A DNA stretch of 64,000 nucleotides from CAYJLF01 sp964371055 (lineage in GTDB: Bacteria; Eisenbacteria; RBG-16-71-46; CAIMUX01): NCBI GenBank assembly GCA_964371055.1, contig CAYJLF010000018.1, positions 62,001-126,000 on the forward strand. Direction: 5' to 3'. Shown piece by piece: positions 56,295-64,000 of the stretch. The notes beneath the pieces were generated by a model. It was not told the DNA's origin. It did no database searches and saw only the letters and a program-made list of their open reading frames with translations. Within the stretch, counting starts at the first letter, position 1. The number at the start of each line of letters is the position of its first letter. Position numbers and translations under genes: made by a program.

Positions 56295-59200
56295 CTAGAA
56301 CGCCCGCATGGCCTCTCGATCTTCACCGTCGCCCAGGTTCTTCTCTTCCGCGGTGCGCTTCGAATTTCCGCCCGCGCCATAGCCCGGCACGACGCGAAGA
56401 GAGGCCGAGGAGACTCCCGCGCCCCCGGCAACCCTTCGCGTCGCATCCAGGCGATTCCCGGCCGAGCCCGGCCGAGCCGCGCCCGGGAGGATCCCGCTTC
56501 CGCCGGAGAGCCGGAAACGCGTCACCATGCTCCGGAGTTCCTCGGCCTGTCCGGACAGTTCCTCGGCCATGGAGGCGGATTCCTCGGAGTTCGCCGCCTG
56601 GCTCTGGGTCACCTGGCTCATCTGATCGACGGCCGAAGTCACCTGATCGATCCCGATCGCCTGCTGGTCGCTGGCGCTGGCGATCTCACCCATGACGACG
56701 CCGACGCGGTTCGCCTGCTCGTTGATCTCCTGCAGCTTGGTCAGCACCTCGCCGTTCAGCGCGACGCCATTCTCCGCGTTCTGCACCGACTCCTCGATCA
56801 GATTCGCGGTCGTCTTCGCCGCTTCCGCCGAACGCATCGCCAGGTTCCGGACCTCCTCCGCCACGACGGCGAATCCCTTGCCGGCATCCCCGGCCCGGGC
56901 CGCCTCCACCGCCGCGTTCAGCGCCAGCAGATTCGTCTGGAAGGCGATCTCGTCGATCGTTTTCACGATCTTGGCCGTGGCGTCGGAGCTCGCCTTGATC
57001 CGGTCGATCGCCGCGCTCATCCGCCCCATGCTCTCCAGGCCCTGGTTGGCGCTGCCGCGCGCGCCCTCGGCCAGGGTCCGCGCCTCCTTGGCGTTGCCGG
57101 CGTTCTGTCGCGTCTGGGAAGTCACCTCCTGCAGGCTGCTGCCGATCTCCTCGATCGAGCTGGCCTGTTCGCTGGCGCCTTGCGCCAGGGACTGGCTCCC
57201 CGAACCGATCTGCCCCGAGGCCGCGGCCACCTGCTCGACGGCCAGGGAGACCTGCTGCAAAGCCTCGTCCAGATTCCCCACCGCCGCGTTCAGCGACTCC
57301 TTGATCTTCGCGTGATCCCCGCGGTAGTCGCCCGTCACCCGCGCCGACAGGTCGCGGTTCGCCACCTCCTCCAGCACCCGGGCCGCTTCGTTGACCGGGT
57401 CGATCACCGCGTCCAGCGTCTGGTTCACTCCCTCCACGATCTTTCGGAAGTCGCCCTGGTGCTTCGTCGCGTCCGCCCGGGTCGAAAGACGCCCACCGAC
57501 CGCGGCCTGGACCAGCTCGTTGGTGTCCGCGATCAGGGCCTTCAGGTTCGTCCGCACCTGTTCGATCGTCTCGTTGATGAACGCCTTCTTCCCGGGGAAC
57601 TTCTCCAGCGGCGCCTCGAAGTTGCCGCGCCCGAACTCGCCCACGCACGCCATCGCCTTCTTCTTGACCGCGATGTGGCCGCTCACCATCTGGTTCACCC
57701 CGGCCGCCATCTCCCGATACGCGCCCTGGAACCGGTTCGCGTCGATCGCCACGTCGATCTCGCCCAGATCGTGCTGCCGGGACATCTCCTTCATCTCCAC
57801 GATCAGGCCGTCGAGGGCGTCGATGCAGAGGTTCAGGTTGTTCTTGATCTCGTTGAAGTCGCCGTTGTAGCTGTCGGTGATCTTCGCCGGAATGTCACCC
57901 TTGCTGATGCGGTCCACATAGGTCGCCGCCACGTTCAGTGGGCCGATGACCGCGTCGAGCGTATCGTTGACGCCCTGAACGATGTTCCGGTACTCACCCT
58001 GATGCCGGGTAGCGTCCGCCCGGGTGGCCAGCTTACCGGCCACGGCCGCCTGGCTGAGCGTCTTCGCATCCGTCACGAGCACCCGGATCGCGTCACGACA
58101 CTGTGACACCGCAGCCGCCAGCGCCTCGAAGGTGGTCCGGAGCTGACTCGTGTCGCTGTCTCCGGTCCCCACGATCAGAGAGAAGTCGAGCTGCCCATCC
58201 GCCAGGCTGGTCATGGCTGCCGCCAGGCGCTCGGTCTCCGCCGTCTGGTACGCTGCCTGCTTCTCGGCCGTGCGCGCCGCCCGCTTGACCGCGGTCTGGT
58301 CGGTGATCACCTCCAGAGCCGCGGCAACCAAACCACTCTCGTCCCGGATCGGCACCCCCGCATAGTCGATCTCAAAGCGCCCCGCCTGGGGCGAAGCGAC
58401 CGTCTCTCCCTTCACCTCCCGGTTCTCCTGCATGCATCGGCCGGTCGCGCAGTCCGGTGTGCGACACACCGGGGTCTTGAAGAGGTCATAGCATCGCGTG
58501 CCCAGGAGTTGCTGGGGGGGCATTCCCGTCAATCCCGCCGCCGCGCGGTTGATGTAGCGGATGCCAAACTCGCGATCGACGACGAAGGCCGGAGACGGCA
58601 TCGCGTCGAGCAGTCCGACCAACGCGTCGATCGTGCGGTTCACGCCGTCGACGATCCGGCGGAAGTCTCCCTGGTGGTGCGAGGCGTCCGCCCGGGTGGT
58701 CAGCTTGCCCGCCACCGCTGCCTGCGAGAGCGTACCAGCGTCCACCACGAGCGCGTTTACCGCGTCGATGCACGTGTTCAGGTTGTTCTTGATCTCGTTG
58801 AAGTCACCCTGATACATGTCGGTGATCTTCGCCGGGATGTCGCCCTTGCTGATCCGTTCCACGTACGTCGCCGCCACGTTCAGAGGACCCACGACCGCGT
58901 CCAGAGTGTCATTTACACCCTGGACGATATCGCGGTAGCCGCCCTGGAACCTGGTGGTGTCGCCCCGGGTCGCGAGCTTGCCGGCGATGGCCGCCTGCGA
59001 GAGCATTCCCGCCTCGGTGACCAGGCCCTGCAGCGAGCCGACTGTGGTCATGAGCGCCGGCGTGATCTCGTCCTGTCCGTCCTTCGGCACGAGTTGCACC
59101 GTCAAGTCGCCCGCGGCGATCTTCTGGATACTCCCGACCATGTTCCGCTGGAGGTCTTCGGCGAAGCCGTCCATCGTCTGCGCCAGCACCCCCACCTCGT

Positions 59201-59981
59201 CCCGCCGCCGCATCCGTAGCCGCTGGCCGAGATGGCCCAAACTGAGCTCTCGCATCATCTCCACCCCGCACTGGAGCGGACGGCTGATGCTTCGAGACAG
59301 CATCGTGCCGAGCGCCGCGGCCGAGGCGAGGGCCACGAGCGCCACGATCAGGATGATCGACTTGGCCCGGGCGGCGGCCTGGCGGGCGGCCACTCCGGCC
59401 GTTTCCGCGATCTGGTCGTTGATCTCGGCCAGCCGGGCCAGCTTCGCCGACGCGGCCAGGTAGTCCTGGCGCGCCTCCAGCGAGGCGGCGTAGATCCTGT
59501 CGTCCAGAGCCGTGATCTCCGCGCCGATCGCGGAGTGGCCTGCGTCGGCCAACCCTGCTTTCTCGCCGCTCTGCTTCATCATCGCCAGATGAGCGTTTTT
59601 CCAGGCGGCCCAGACCGGCACGAACTCCTTCCAGACCTGCGCCTCCTCCGTCGACTTGGGCAGTGGTTCGTAGATCGCCCACGCTTGATCCGCCCGCCTC
59701 CAGGCGTCTTCGATGTAGTCGAACTGCGCCTGGCGCACCTTTGGATCGGTGAACATCCTCCGGTTCAGCAGCCCGCGTTCTCCGGCGAGGACAGCATTCT
59801 GCGACTCCTGCAGAACCAACAGCGACCGCACGCCCGATAGTCGTGTTTGAGCGATCTCATCCAAGTGCTTCATCAGAAGGTCGGCGCTCAGATATCCGGT
59901 CAACCCGACGACGGCCGCCAGGACGGCAACTACCAGAAACCCACCGGTCAGCTTGGGTCCGATCTTCACGTTGTCCAGCAT
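56295..59981 (-). CDS. large methyl-accepting chemotaxis protein with poly-HAMP array and Cys-rich PAS
   Basis: 1228 residues. TM helices at 9-30 and about 205-227 flank a four-helix-bundle sensor. A HAMP follows, then a chain of about five HAMP-like modules with the recurring words AGKLATRADATRHQG…IVQGVNDTLDAV and KGDIPAKITDxYxGDFNEIKNNLN. A PAS domain (about 455-560) carries CRTPDCATGRC in its core, a possible metal or heme-related cluster. The C-terminal MCP signalling hairpin has the tip EIAFQTNLLALNAAVEAARAG (about 1025-1050). No methyl-receptor pentapeptide for CheR was seen. GGAGGAG before ATG 59981. The leader at 60020-60195 is structured and ends in a terminator. Confidence 0.92.
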   Translation of the reverse strand: MLDNVKIGPKLTGGFLVVAVLAAVVGLTGYLSADLLMKHLDEIAQTRLSGVRSLLVLQESQNAVLAGERGLLNRRMFTDPKVRQAQFDYIEDAWRRADQAWAIYEPLPKSTEEAQVWKEFVPVWAAWKNAHLAMMKQSGEKAGLADAGHSAIGAEITALDDRIYAASLEARQDYLAASAKLARLAEINDQIAETAGVAARQAAARAKSIILIVALVALASAAALGTMLSRSISRPLQCGVEMMRELSLGHLGQRLRMRRRDEVGVLAQTMDGFAEDLQRNMVGSIQKIAAGDLTVQLVPKDGQDEITPALMTTVGSLQGLVTEAGMLSQAAIAGKLATRGDTTRFQGGYRDIVQGVNDTLDAVVGPLNVAATYVERISKGDIPAKITDMYQGDFNEIKNNLNTCIDAVNALVVDAGTLSQAAVAGKLTTRADASHHQGDFRRIVDGVNRTIDALVGLLDAMPSPAFVVDREFGIRYINRAAAGLTGMPPQQLLGTRCYDLFKTPVCRTPDCATGRCMQENREVKGETVASPQAGRFEIDYAGVPIRDESGLVAAALEVITDQTAVKRAARTAEKQAAYQTAETERLAAAMTSLADGQLDFSLIVGTGDSDTSQLRTTFEALAAAVSQCRDAIRVLVTDAKTLSQAAVAGKLATRADATRHQGEYRNIVQGVNDTLDAVIGPLNVAATYVDRISKGDIPAKITDSYNGDFNEIKNNLNLCIDALDGLIVEMKEMSRQHDLGEIDVAIDANRFQGAYREMAAGVNQMVSGHIAVKKKAMACVGEFGRGNFEAPLEKFPGKKAFINETIEQVRTNLKALIADTNELVQAAVGGRLSTRADATKHQGDFRKIVEGVNQTLDAVIDPVNEAARVLEEVANRDLSARVTGDYRGDHAKIKESLNAAVGNLDEALQQVSLAVEQVAAASGQIGSGSQSLAQGASEQASSIEEIGSSLQEVTSQTRQNAGNAKEARTLAEGARGSANQGLESMGRMSAAIDRIKASSDATAKIVKTIDEIAFQTNLLALNAAVEAARAGDAGKGFAVVAEEVRNLAMRSAEAAKTTANLIEESVQNAENGVALNGEVLTKLQEINEQANRVGVVMGEIASASDQQAIGIDQVTSAVDQMSQVTQSQAANSEESASMAEELSGQAEELRSMVTRFRLSGGSGILPGAARPGSAGNRLDATRRVAGGAGVSSASLRVVPGYGAGGNSKRTAEEKNLGDGEDREAMRAF

Positions 59982-60019
59982 GAGTACGTTCTCCTCCGCC
60001 TTAGGTCTCCCTACCGCGC

Positions 60020-60195
60020 AAAAACGAAAAAGACGAAAGCTCAACCACGATCCGCCACTTGGGACCCCTGGTTGTGCCTTCGTCTTGCAGGCCCGAAGCC
60101 TGCCCGTCAAGGCGACTCAGACCGACTTCCTGAGCCTTACGCCGGGCTTTTCGACCTGAGGCGGGGACGGCTTGAGACCTTTTTCGAGAGCCGTC
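60020..60195 (-). promoter_or_regulatory. structured 5' leader with terminator-like hairpin upstream of the chemoreceptor gene
   Basis: On the minus strand, reading toward the gene: a hairpin with arms GACGGCT/AGCCGTC (60195-60166); a long helix GCCC…AAGGC / GCCTT…GGGC (60147-60134 with 60113-60102) enclosing TCAG/CTGA; a UUCGG-loop hairpin GCAGGC/GCCTGC (60103-60087) that shares two bases with the previous helix. Last comes a hairpin with outer stem GACGAA/TTCGTC (60084-60032) and inner CAACCA/TGGTTG, followed by a U-rich run (TTTTTCGTTTTT, about 60031-60020). The order resembles an attenuator or riboswitch expression platform about 40 bases before the start codon. No known riboswitch class matched by eye. 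Confidence 0.5.
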
Positions 60196-60567
60196 CTCAC
60201 TTCTCATGAGCGACACGGACGACCGGACGCCGCGGAAACGGGGAGAATTGTCCCGCTCGCTCGCCATCGATCGAAGTCGGCGTTCGCGGGAGAGCGTCGC
60301 TGGCACGCTCATTGACGCGGCTGTTGTTCTCCCTGGACCTGGCCGGTTCCTTGGGTCGACGGCGCATCCGCCGGTCAGTGCCGATTCCGCCAGAACCGCG
60401 TCGATTCGGGTTGACGGATCACGGGAACGGACGCAACTTTGTGCGCGATTCCACCTTCGGTCGACCTGGACCGCGTCGGGAGCCGCGTCGGCACCGTCAG
60501 AACGGTCCGTCCGGAGGTCGATCTCAAGGATCGTGTGACTGAGACTGTTAGCAGCGGAGGTGAAGCC

Positions 60568-61329
60568 ATGCCGATAGCGAAGGTAACTCCCCGGATCCTG
60601 CTGGTCGATGACGAAGAGTCGTTCAGGGAGGCGACGGCCGAACTGCTGCGCGAGGCGGACTACATCTGCGAGACGGCCGAGGATGCACACGTCGCGGAAG
60701 AGCTTCTGCGCAACTCGGAGTACGACGTCGTCGTCGCGGACATTCTCATGCCCGGCAACGCGCGACTCGAGTTTCTTCGCGCCGTCCATCAACTGAATCG
60801 CGGCACCAGTATTCTGCTCGTCACCGGGCGCCCGTCGTTGGAGACGGCGTTGGACGCCCTCCATCTGGGAGTCGTGGCCTATCTCGTGAAGCCGTTCGAC
60901 TGGGACGAGTTCCTGCGGCATGTTTCCGAGGGGATCAACGCCACCCGCGCGCGGCGGGTGCTTCACCAGGCGCATCAGCGGCTGGGAGACCAGATCAGGG
61001 AGCTGGAGCGCCTCGACGCGGCGTCATCCAGTGAGACGAACCCGGGCTTCCGTCCGCCGCTCGCGTCCTACCTGGAGATCGCCCTCAGCAGCATCGCAAC
61101 GTCCCTGAGCGACCTCCTGCGCGTCGCATCGGCCGCCCAGGACACCTCCCTGGGATCACTCAAGCTCGATCGTCCCGTCTGCCACCTCTTCCACTGCCCC
61201 CGGCGCCTGACTTTGGAAGCGGCGGTGACCGAGGCCGTCGAGGTTCTCGAGCAGACGAAGCAGTCGTTTCGCTCGCGCGATCTGAGCGAGTTGCGTCATA
61301 AGCTGGAGGCAGTGCTCAAGACGAGTTAG
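60568..61329 (+). CDS. response regulator with unknown C-terminal domain
   Basis: 253 residues. Receiver 1-125: LLVDDEESF, phosphoacceptor Asp58 in VVVADILMPG, Thr in LVTGRP, Lys108 in YLVKPFDW. The C-terminal half is helical (ARRVLHQAHQRLGDQIRELERL, then YLEIALSSIATSLSDLLRVA, then LEAAVTEAVEVLEQTKQSFRSRDLSELRHKLEAVL) with a Cys pair CHLFHCP. No known output domain recognised. Divergent from the chemoreceptor gene across 586 bases. GCGGAGGTG before ATG 60568. A TGGCACG element at 60301 is discussed and rejected elsewhere. Confidence 0.85.
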   Translation: MPIAKVTPRILLVDDEESFREATAELLREADYICETAEDAHVAEELLRNSEYDVVVADILMPGNARLEFLRAVHQLNRGTSILLVTGRPSLETALDALHLGVVAYLVKPFDWDEFLRHVSEGINATRARRVLHQAHQRLGDQIRELERLDAASSSETNPGFRPPLASYLEIALSSIATSLSDLLRVASAAQDTSLGSLKLDRPVCHLFHCPRRLTLEAAVTEAVEVLEQTKQSFRSRDLSELRHKLEAVLKTS

Positions 61330-61417
61330 AGACCGACGCGTCCGCCATGAAGTGAAGCCCGGACCGTCACTACCACTACCGCACCCGCGCGCTCTCCCGT
61401 CGGCCCGGCCCCGGCTG

Positions 61418-62956
61418 TCACGAAGACGGCGAGATGTTCGACGACTCCTCGTGATGTCCCGCATCGAACGGGCCGCGCGCAATCTCCGGCCGGTACTCCT
61501 CGATGTGCGGGAAGTCGGCCAGGTGGCGGGCCAGGGCCGCCTGGAGAAAGCTGTCGACCCAGCGATAGATGTCGTGGCGCATCACGTTGTCCCGCAGCCG
61601 GCGCATGCGTCGACGCTGCTCGTCGCCCGGCATCCGCACGGCATCGCGGATCGCCGCGGCCGTCGCCTCGACGTCATTGGGATTGACGATCAGCGCCCCG
61701 CGGTGCAATTGCGCGGCGGCCCCGGCGAACTCGCTCAGGATGAGGACTCCGGCCTCCTCGACACTCGCCGCGGCGTACTCCTTCGCCACGAGGTTCATCC
61801 CGTCTTTCAAAGGGGTCACGAGCGCGATCTCGCACGCCCGGTAGTAGGAGAGGAGTTCCTCCCGTGACAGGCTGCGATAGAAGTGGTGGATCGGCACCCA
61901 CCCGGGATCCGCGAACTCTCCGTTGATCTGGCCGACCAGACCCTCGATCTCCTCCTTGAGCGCCTGGTACTCGGGAACGCTGGCCCGGCTGGGTACGACG
62001 ATCTGGAACATCGTGACCTGCCCGCGCAGCTCCGGGTAGAGCCTCAGGGCCGTCCGGAACGCCTCCAGGCGCAGCGGGATCCCCTTCGTGTAATCCAGGC
62101 GGTCGACGCCGAGGATCAGCTTCTTGTCTGCGTACTTTTCGTGCAGGTACCACGCCGCTTCGGAGACCTCTCGTTTCTTCGCCCCGCCGGAGAACTCCTC
62201 GAAATCGATCCCGATCGGGAAGCTCCCGATCCGCACCTCGCGCTCGCCGAGCCTGAGGGTCAAGACCTGTCCGCGCCCGGTCGTGCGCAGCTCCGGCCAG
62301 AAGTGCGTCACGCAGTGCAGGAAGTTCCGGCGGTCCCGCAGGGTCTGGAACCCGACCAGGTCGTACTCGAGAAGCGAACGGACGATCTGGCCCCGCCACG
62401 GGAGCTTCATCAGGATGTCGAGGGGAGGAAACGGCGTGTGGAGGAAGAAGGCCATCTTCTGCCCGATGCCCAGCTCTCGCAACGTCGCGCCCAGCGGGAT
62501 CAGGTGATAGTCGTGAACCCAGATGAAGTCGCGCGGCCGGGTGCGCGCCGCGACCAGGCCGGCGTAGAGACGGTTCACCTCGAGGTAGGCGCGCCAGTAC
62601 GCCGGCACGTAGTTGCATCGGCTCTGCAGGTCGTGAAAGAGCGGCCAGAGGACTTCGTTGCAGAACCCGCCGTAGAAGAGGCTTTCCTGCTCGGCAGTCA
62701 ACGGGATGGGATGGAGATCATAGCCCGTTTCGACCGACGCCGGGCCGAGCAGGGCGCCCAGGTCGATCGGGGCCGTGGTTCCGGCCCAGCCGACCCACAT
62801 GCCGCCACGGTGGCGGAGCACCGGCGCCAACGCGGTGACCAGCCCCCCCGAACCGGGGCGGATCGTCCAGCCTTCCCCGTCGGGCTCGACCACGACCGGC
62901 AGGCGATTGCTCACGGCGACCAAGCGCCGGCGTTCCCGGGACGTGGGATCGTTCAT
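61418..62956 (-). CDS. otsA: trehalose-6-phosphate synthase
   Basis: 512 residues, GT20 family: UDP/ADP-glucose + glucose-6-phosphate gives trehalose-6-phosphate. Motifs: VAVSNRLPVVVEP with GSGGLVTAL, WVHDYHLIPL, FFLHTPFPP, LGVDRLDYTKGIP, TPLKDGMNLVAKEY, LSEFAGAAAQL. All expected donor- and acceptor-site segments are present. ATG overlaps the otsB stop (ATGA). Second enzyme gene of a trehalose operon in the order glycosyltransferase, otsB, otsA. Confidence 0.97.
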   Translation of the reverse strand: MNDPTSRERRRLVAVSNRLPVVVEPDGEGWTIRPGSGGLVTALAPVLRHRGGMWVGWAGTTAPIDLGALLGPASVETGYDLHPIPLTAEQESLFYGGFCNEVLWPLFHDLQSRCNYVPAYWRAYLEVNRLYAGLVAARTRPRDFIWVHDYHLIPLGATLRELGIGQKMAFFLHTPFPPLDILMKLPWRGQIVRSLLEYDLVGFQTLRDRRNFLHCVTHFWPELRTTGRGQVLTLRLGEREVRIGSFPIGIDFEEFSGGAKKREVSEAAWYLHEKYADKKLILGVDRLDYTKGIPLRLEAFRTALRLYPELRGQVTMFQIVVPSRASVPEYQALKEEIEGLVGQINGEFADPGWVPIHHFYRSLSREELLSYYRACEIALVTPLKDGMNLVAKEYAAASVEEAGVLILSEFAGAAAQLHRGALIVNPNDVEATAAAIRDAVRMPGDEQRRRMRRLRDNVMRHDIYRWVDSFLQAALARHLADFPHIEEYRPEIARGPFDAGHHEESSNISPSS

Positions 62957-63777
62957 CTTGCCTCGCCTCTGATCCGGGCCCAATTCTGCAGGAACTCGAA
63001 CAGCTCCCGGGGCGGATCGAGCCGGAGGTCGGCCGCGCTCGCCCGCGGCTCGGACCGGATGAGAACACCGAGTCCGCGGCCGCCCATGACATCGTGAAGC
63101 GCACGGAAGGCATCTTCATCGGTGAGATCATCGCCAAGGTAGGCCGCCACCGCGACCGGAGACGCCGACGCCAGGACGGCCCGCACCGCGCTTCCCTTGT
63201 CCGGTCCCCCGGCGCGGACTTCGACTCCGCCGTCGAACGGCCGGAACTCGAGTTCTTGGCTCGAAGCCAGCGGCGCCAGCGATTCCTCCGCCCAGGCCAG
63301 CAACTGCTCCGCCCGGGCCGTCTCGAGACCGCGCCAGTGGAGGGCCACCGCTCCGTACTTCTCCTCCAGGCACGATGCGAGCCCCGCTGCCTCCAGTCGC
63401 CGCCGGGCTTCGATCAGGCCGTCACGCGCCGCCGAAGGGACCTGAGTCCGCTGGAGGCGTCCCTCCCGGTCGCGCCGTTCCAGTCCGTGCACCCCCCAGA
63501 TCTCGTGCGGTCGAAACGGCTCGAGGAGGTGCGCAACGGCTCCGCTCTCCCGGCCGGAGATCACGACCACGCGGGTCCGGGCACCCTCGGCGATCTGGTC
63601 CAGCCGTTCGAGCATTCCCGGCCAGGGCCGCGCCTCCTCCCGACGGATGTGGAACGGCGCGAGCGTGCCGTCGTAATCGAGCATGAGGACCGCGTCGGCG
63701 GCGCGACGCAGCACCCCGGCGAAAGACGCGGACAACCAACGCGCGCCGGCTGAGTCCTCGGAGCCGTCGCCGCTCAC
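62953..63777 (-). CDS. otsB: trehalose-6-phosphate phosphatase
   Basis: 274 residues, HAD family: LMLDYDGTLAPF (motif I nucleophile Asp), VVVISGRESGAVAHLL (motif II), GPDKGSAVRAVL (Lys, motif III), AYLGDDLTDEDAFRAL (motif IV). It converts trehalose-6-phosphate to trehalose. Start is GTG at 63777, overlapping the TGA of the upstream glycosyltransferase; it overlaps otsA by four bases downstream. All three are translationally linked. Confidence 0.95.
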   Translation of the reverse strand: MSGDGSEDSAGARWLSASFAGVLRRAADAVLMLDYDGTLAPFHIRREEARPWPGMLERLDQIAEGARTRVVVISGRESGAVAHLLEPFRPHEIWGVHGLERRDREGRLQRTQVPSAARDGLIEARRRLEAAGLASCLEEKYGAVALHWRGLETARAEQLLAWAEESLAPLASSQELEFRPFDGGVEVRAGGPDKGSAVRAVLASASPVAVAAYLGDDLTDEDAFRALHDVMGGRGLGVLIRSEPRASAADLRLDPPRELFEFLQNWARIRGEAR

Positions 63778-64000
63778 ATCTCGATCCTCTCCGCCCCGTC
63801 GTGGCGCAGGGCGACCATGAGCGACAGGTAATCCCGGAGATGGCGCGTAATCAGGAAGTTCTCCCGGACGAACGCCCGGGCGCGCTCCCCCATCCGCTCG
63901 AGGCGGGCGCGTTGTCCGAGCAGGTAGCGGATGCGGAGGGCGGCGCCCTCCGGGGTCCGAACCCGGAAGCCGGTCTGGTGATCGACGACCTGGATCCGGA
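63774..64000 (-). CDS. glycosyltransferase, TreT/trehalose-synthase-like C-terminus (truncated by window edge)
   Basis: Only the last 75 codons are present. They read VVDHQTGFRVRTPEGAALRI, RYLLGQRARLERMGERARAFVRENFLITRHLRDYLSLM, ending GAERIEM. GxxTGF…EGAA is the GT4/GT1 donor-site tail, and the phrase RENFLxTRHLRDYL is characteristic of TreT-type trehalose glycosyltransferases. So it is probably a third trehalose-forming activity in the operon. Its stop overlaps the otsB GTG. Identification rests on this tail only. Confidence 0.7.
   Translation of the reverse strand, partial: RIQVVDHQTGFRVRTPEGAALRIRYLLGQRARLERMGERARAFVRENFLITRHLRDYLSLMVALRHDGAERIEM

Noticed and set aside
60020..60195. c-di-GMP (GEMM) riboswitch in the chemoreceptor leader
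   Set aside because: The hairpins are real, but the conserved internal words of GEMM-I (GGGCAAACC, CGCAAAGCC) are absent. It is kept only as an unclassified structured leader.
60301..60316. Sigma-54-like element TGGCACGCTCATTGAC upstream of the response regulator gene
   Set aside because: The -24 half is good, but the -12 half lacks the near-invariant GC, and it is 250 bases from the start codon.

Overview
The window is about 64 kb of uniformly GC-rich bacterial DNA with tightly packed genes on both strands. Six predicted secreted proteins end in the FlgD-like or T9SS-type C-terminal fold (an xPNPF motif, then WDGxDxxGxxVPSGxYxYRL). There are also outer-membrane beta-barrels, lipoproteins, many FG-GAP/VCBS, BNR and WD40-like propellers, and abundant two-component genes. 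This combination points to a Gram-negative, uncultured lineage of the FCB-superphylum type (Eisenbacteria/Krumholzibacteriota-like). That assignment is inference from gene style, not from a marker gene.

Layout. 0-7 kb: end of an alpha/beta hydrolase, a propeller lipoprotein, secreted proteins and decayed mobile DNA. 7-13 kb: a response regulator, an NtrC-type sigma-54 activator and a giant histidine kinase with an FG-GAP ectodomain. 13-15 kb: a graveyard of an integrase, an IS91-type transposase and a DUF4143 ATPase, all broken, then a small conserved protein. 15.3-17.8 kb: a MoxR ATPase plus VWA pair. 18-23.6 kb: a broken secreted protein and two exported propeller proteins. 23.9-27.5 kb: a translationally coupled signalling cassette made of a c-type-heme-motif histidine kinase with a zinc-ribbon inserted in its ATPase domain, a receiver protein, and a membrane-anchored receiver fused to a GcvH-like domain. 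27.6-37.4 kb: a subtilisin-like lipoprotein, two exported propeller proteins, a Ser/Thr kinase-TPR protein coupled to a small beta-rich protein, and a lipoprotein hydrolase. 37.8-42.4 kb: a DHOD-like flavoprotein and pyruvate:ferredoxin oxidoreductase, indicating ferredoxin-linked anaerobic-type carbon metabolism. 42.8-48 kb: small housekeeping and accessory genes, plus a secreted protein interrupted by an in-frame UGA. 48-55.3 kb: a CLC channel, exported and outer-membrane proteins, and an ammonium transporter. 55.7-61.3 kb: CheW, a 1228-residue poly-HAMP chemoreceptor with a structured leader that ends in a terminator, and a receiver protein. 61.4-64 kb: an otsA-otsB-glycosyltransferase (TreT-like) trehalose operon.

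The most unusual items are the 23.9-27.5 kb cassette, the structured leader of the chemoreceptor gene at 60.0-60.2 kb, and the FG-GAP-sensing kinase. Several genes carry in-frame stops or frameshifts. If this is a metagenome assembly, sequencing or assembly error must be excluded before calling them pseudogenes. No tRNA, rRNA or CRISPR array was seen.
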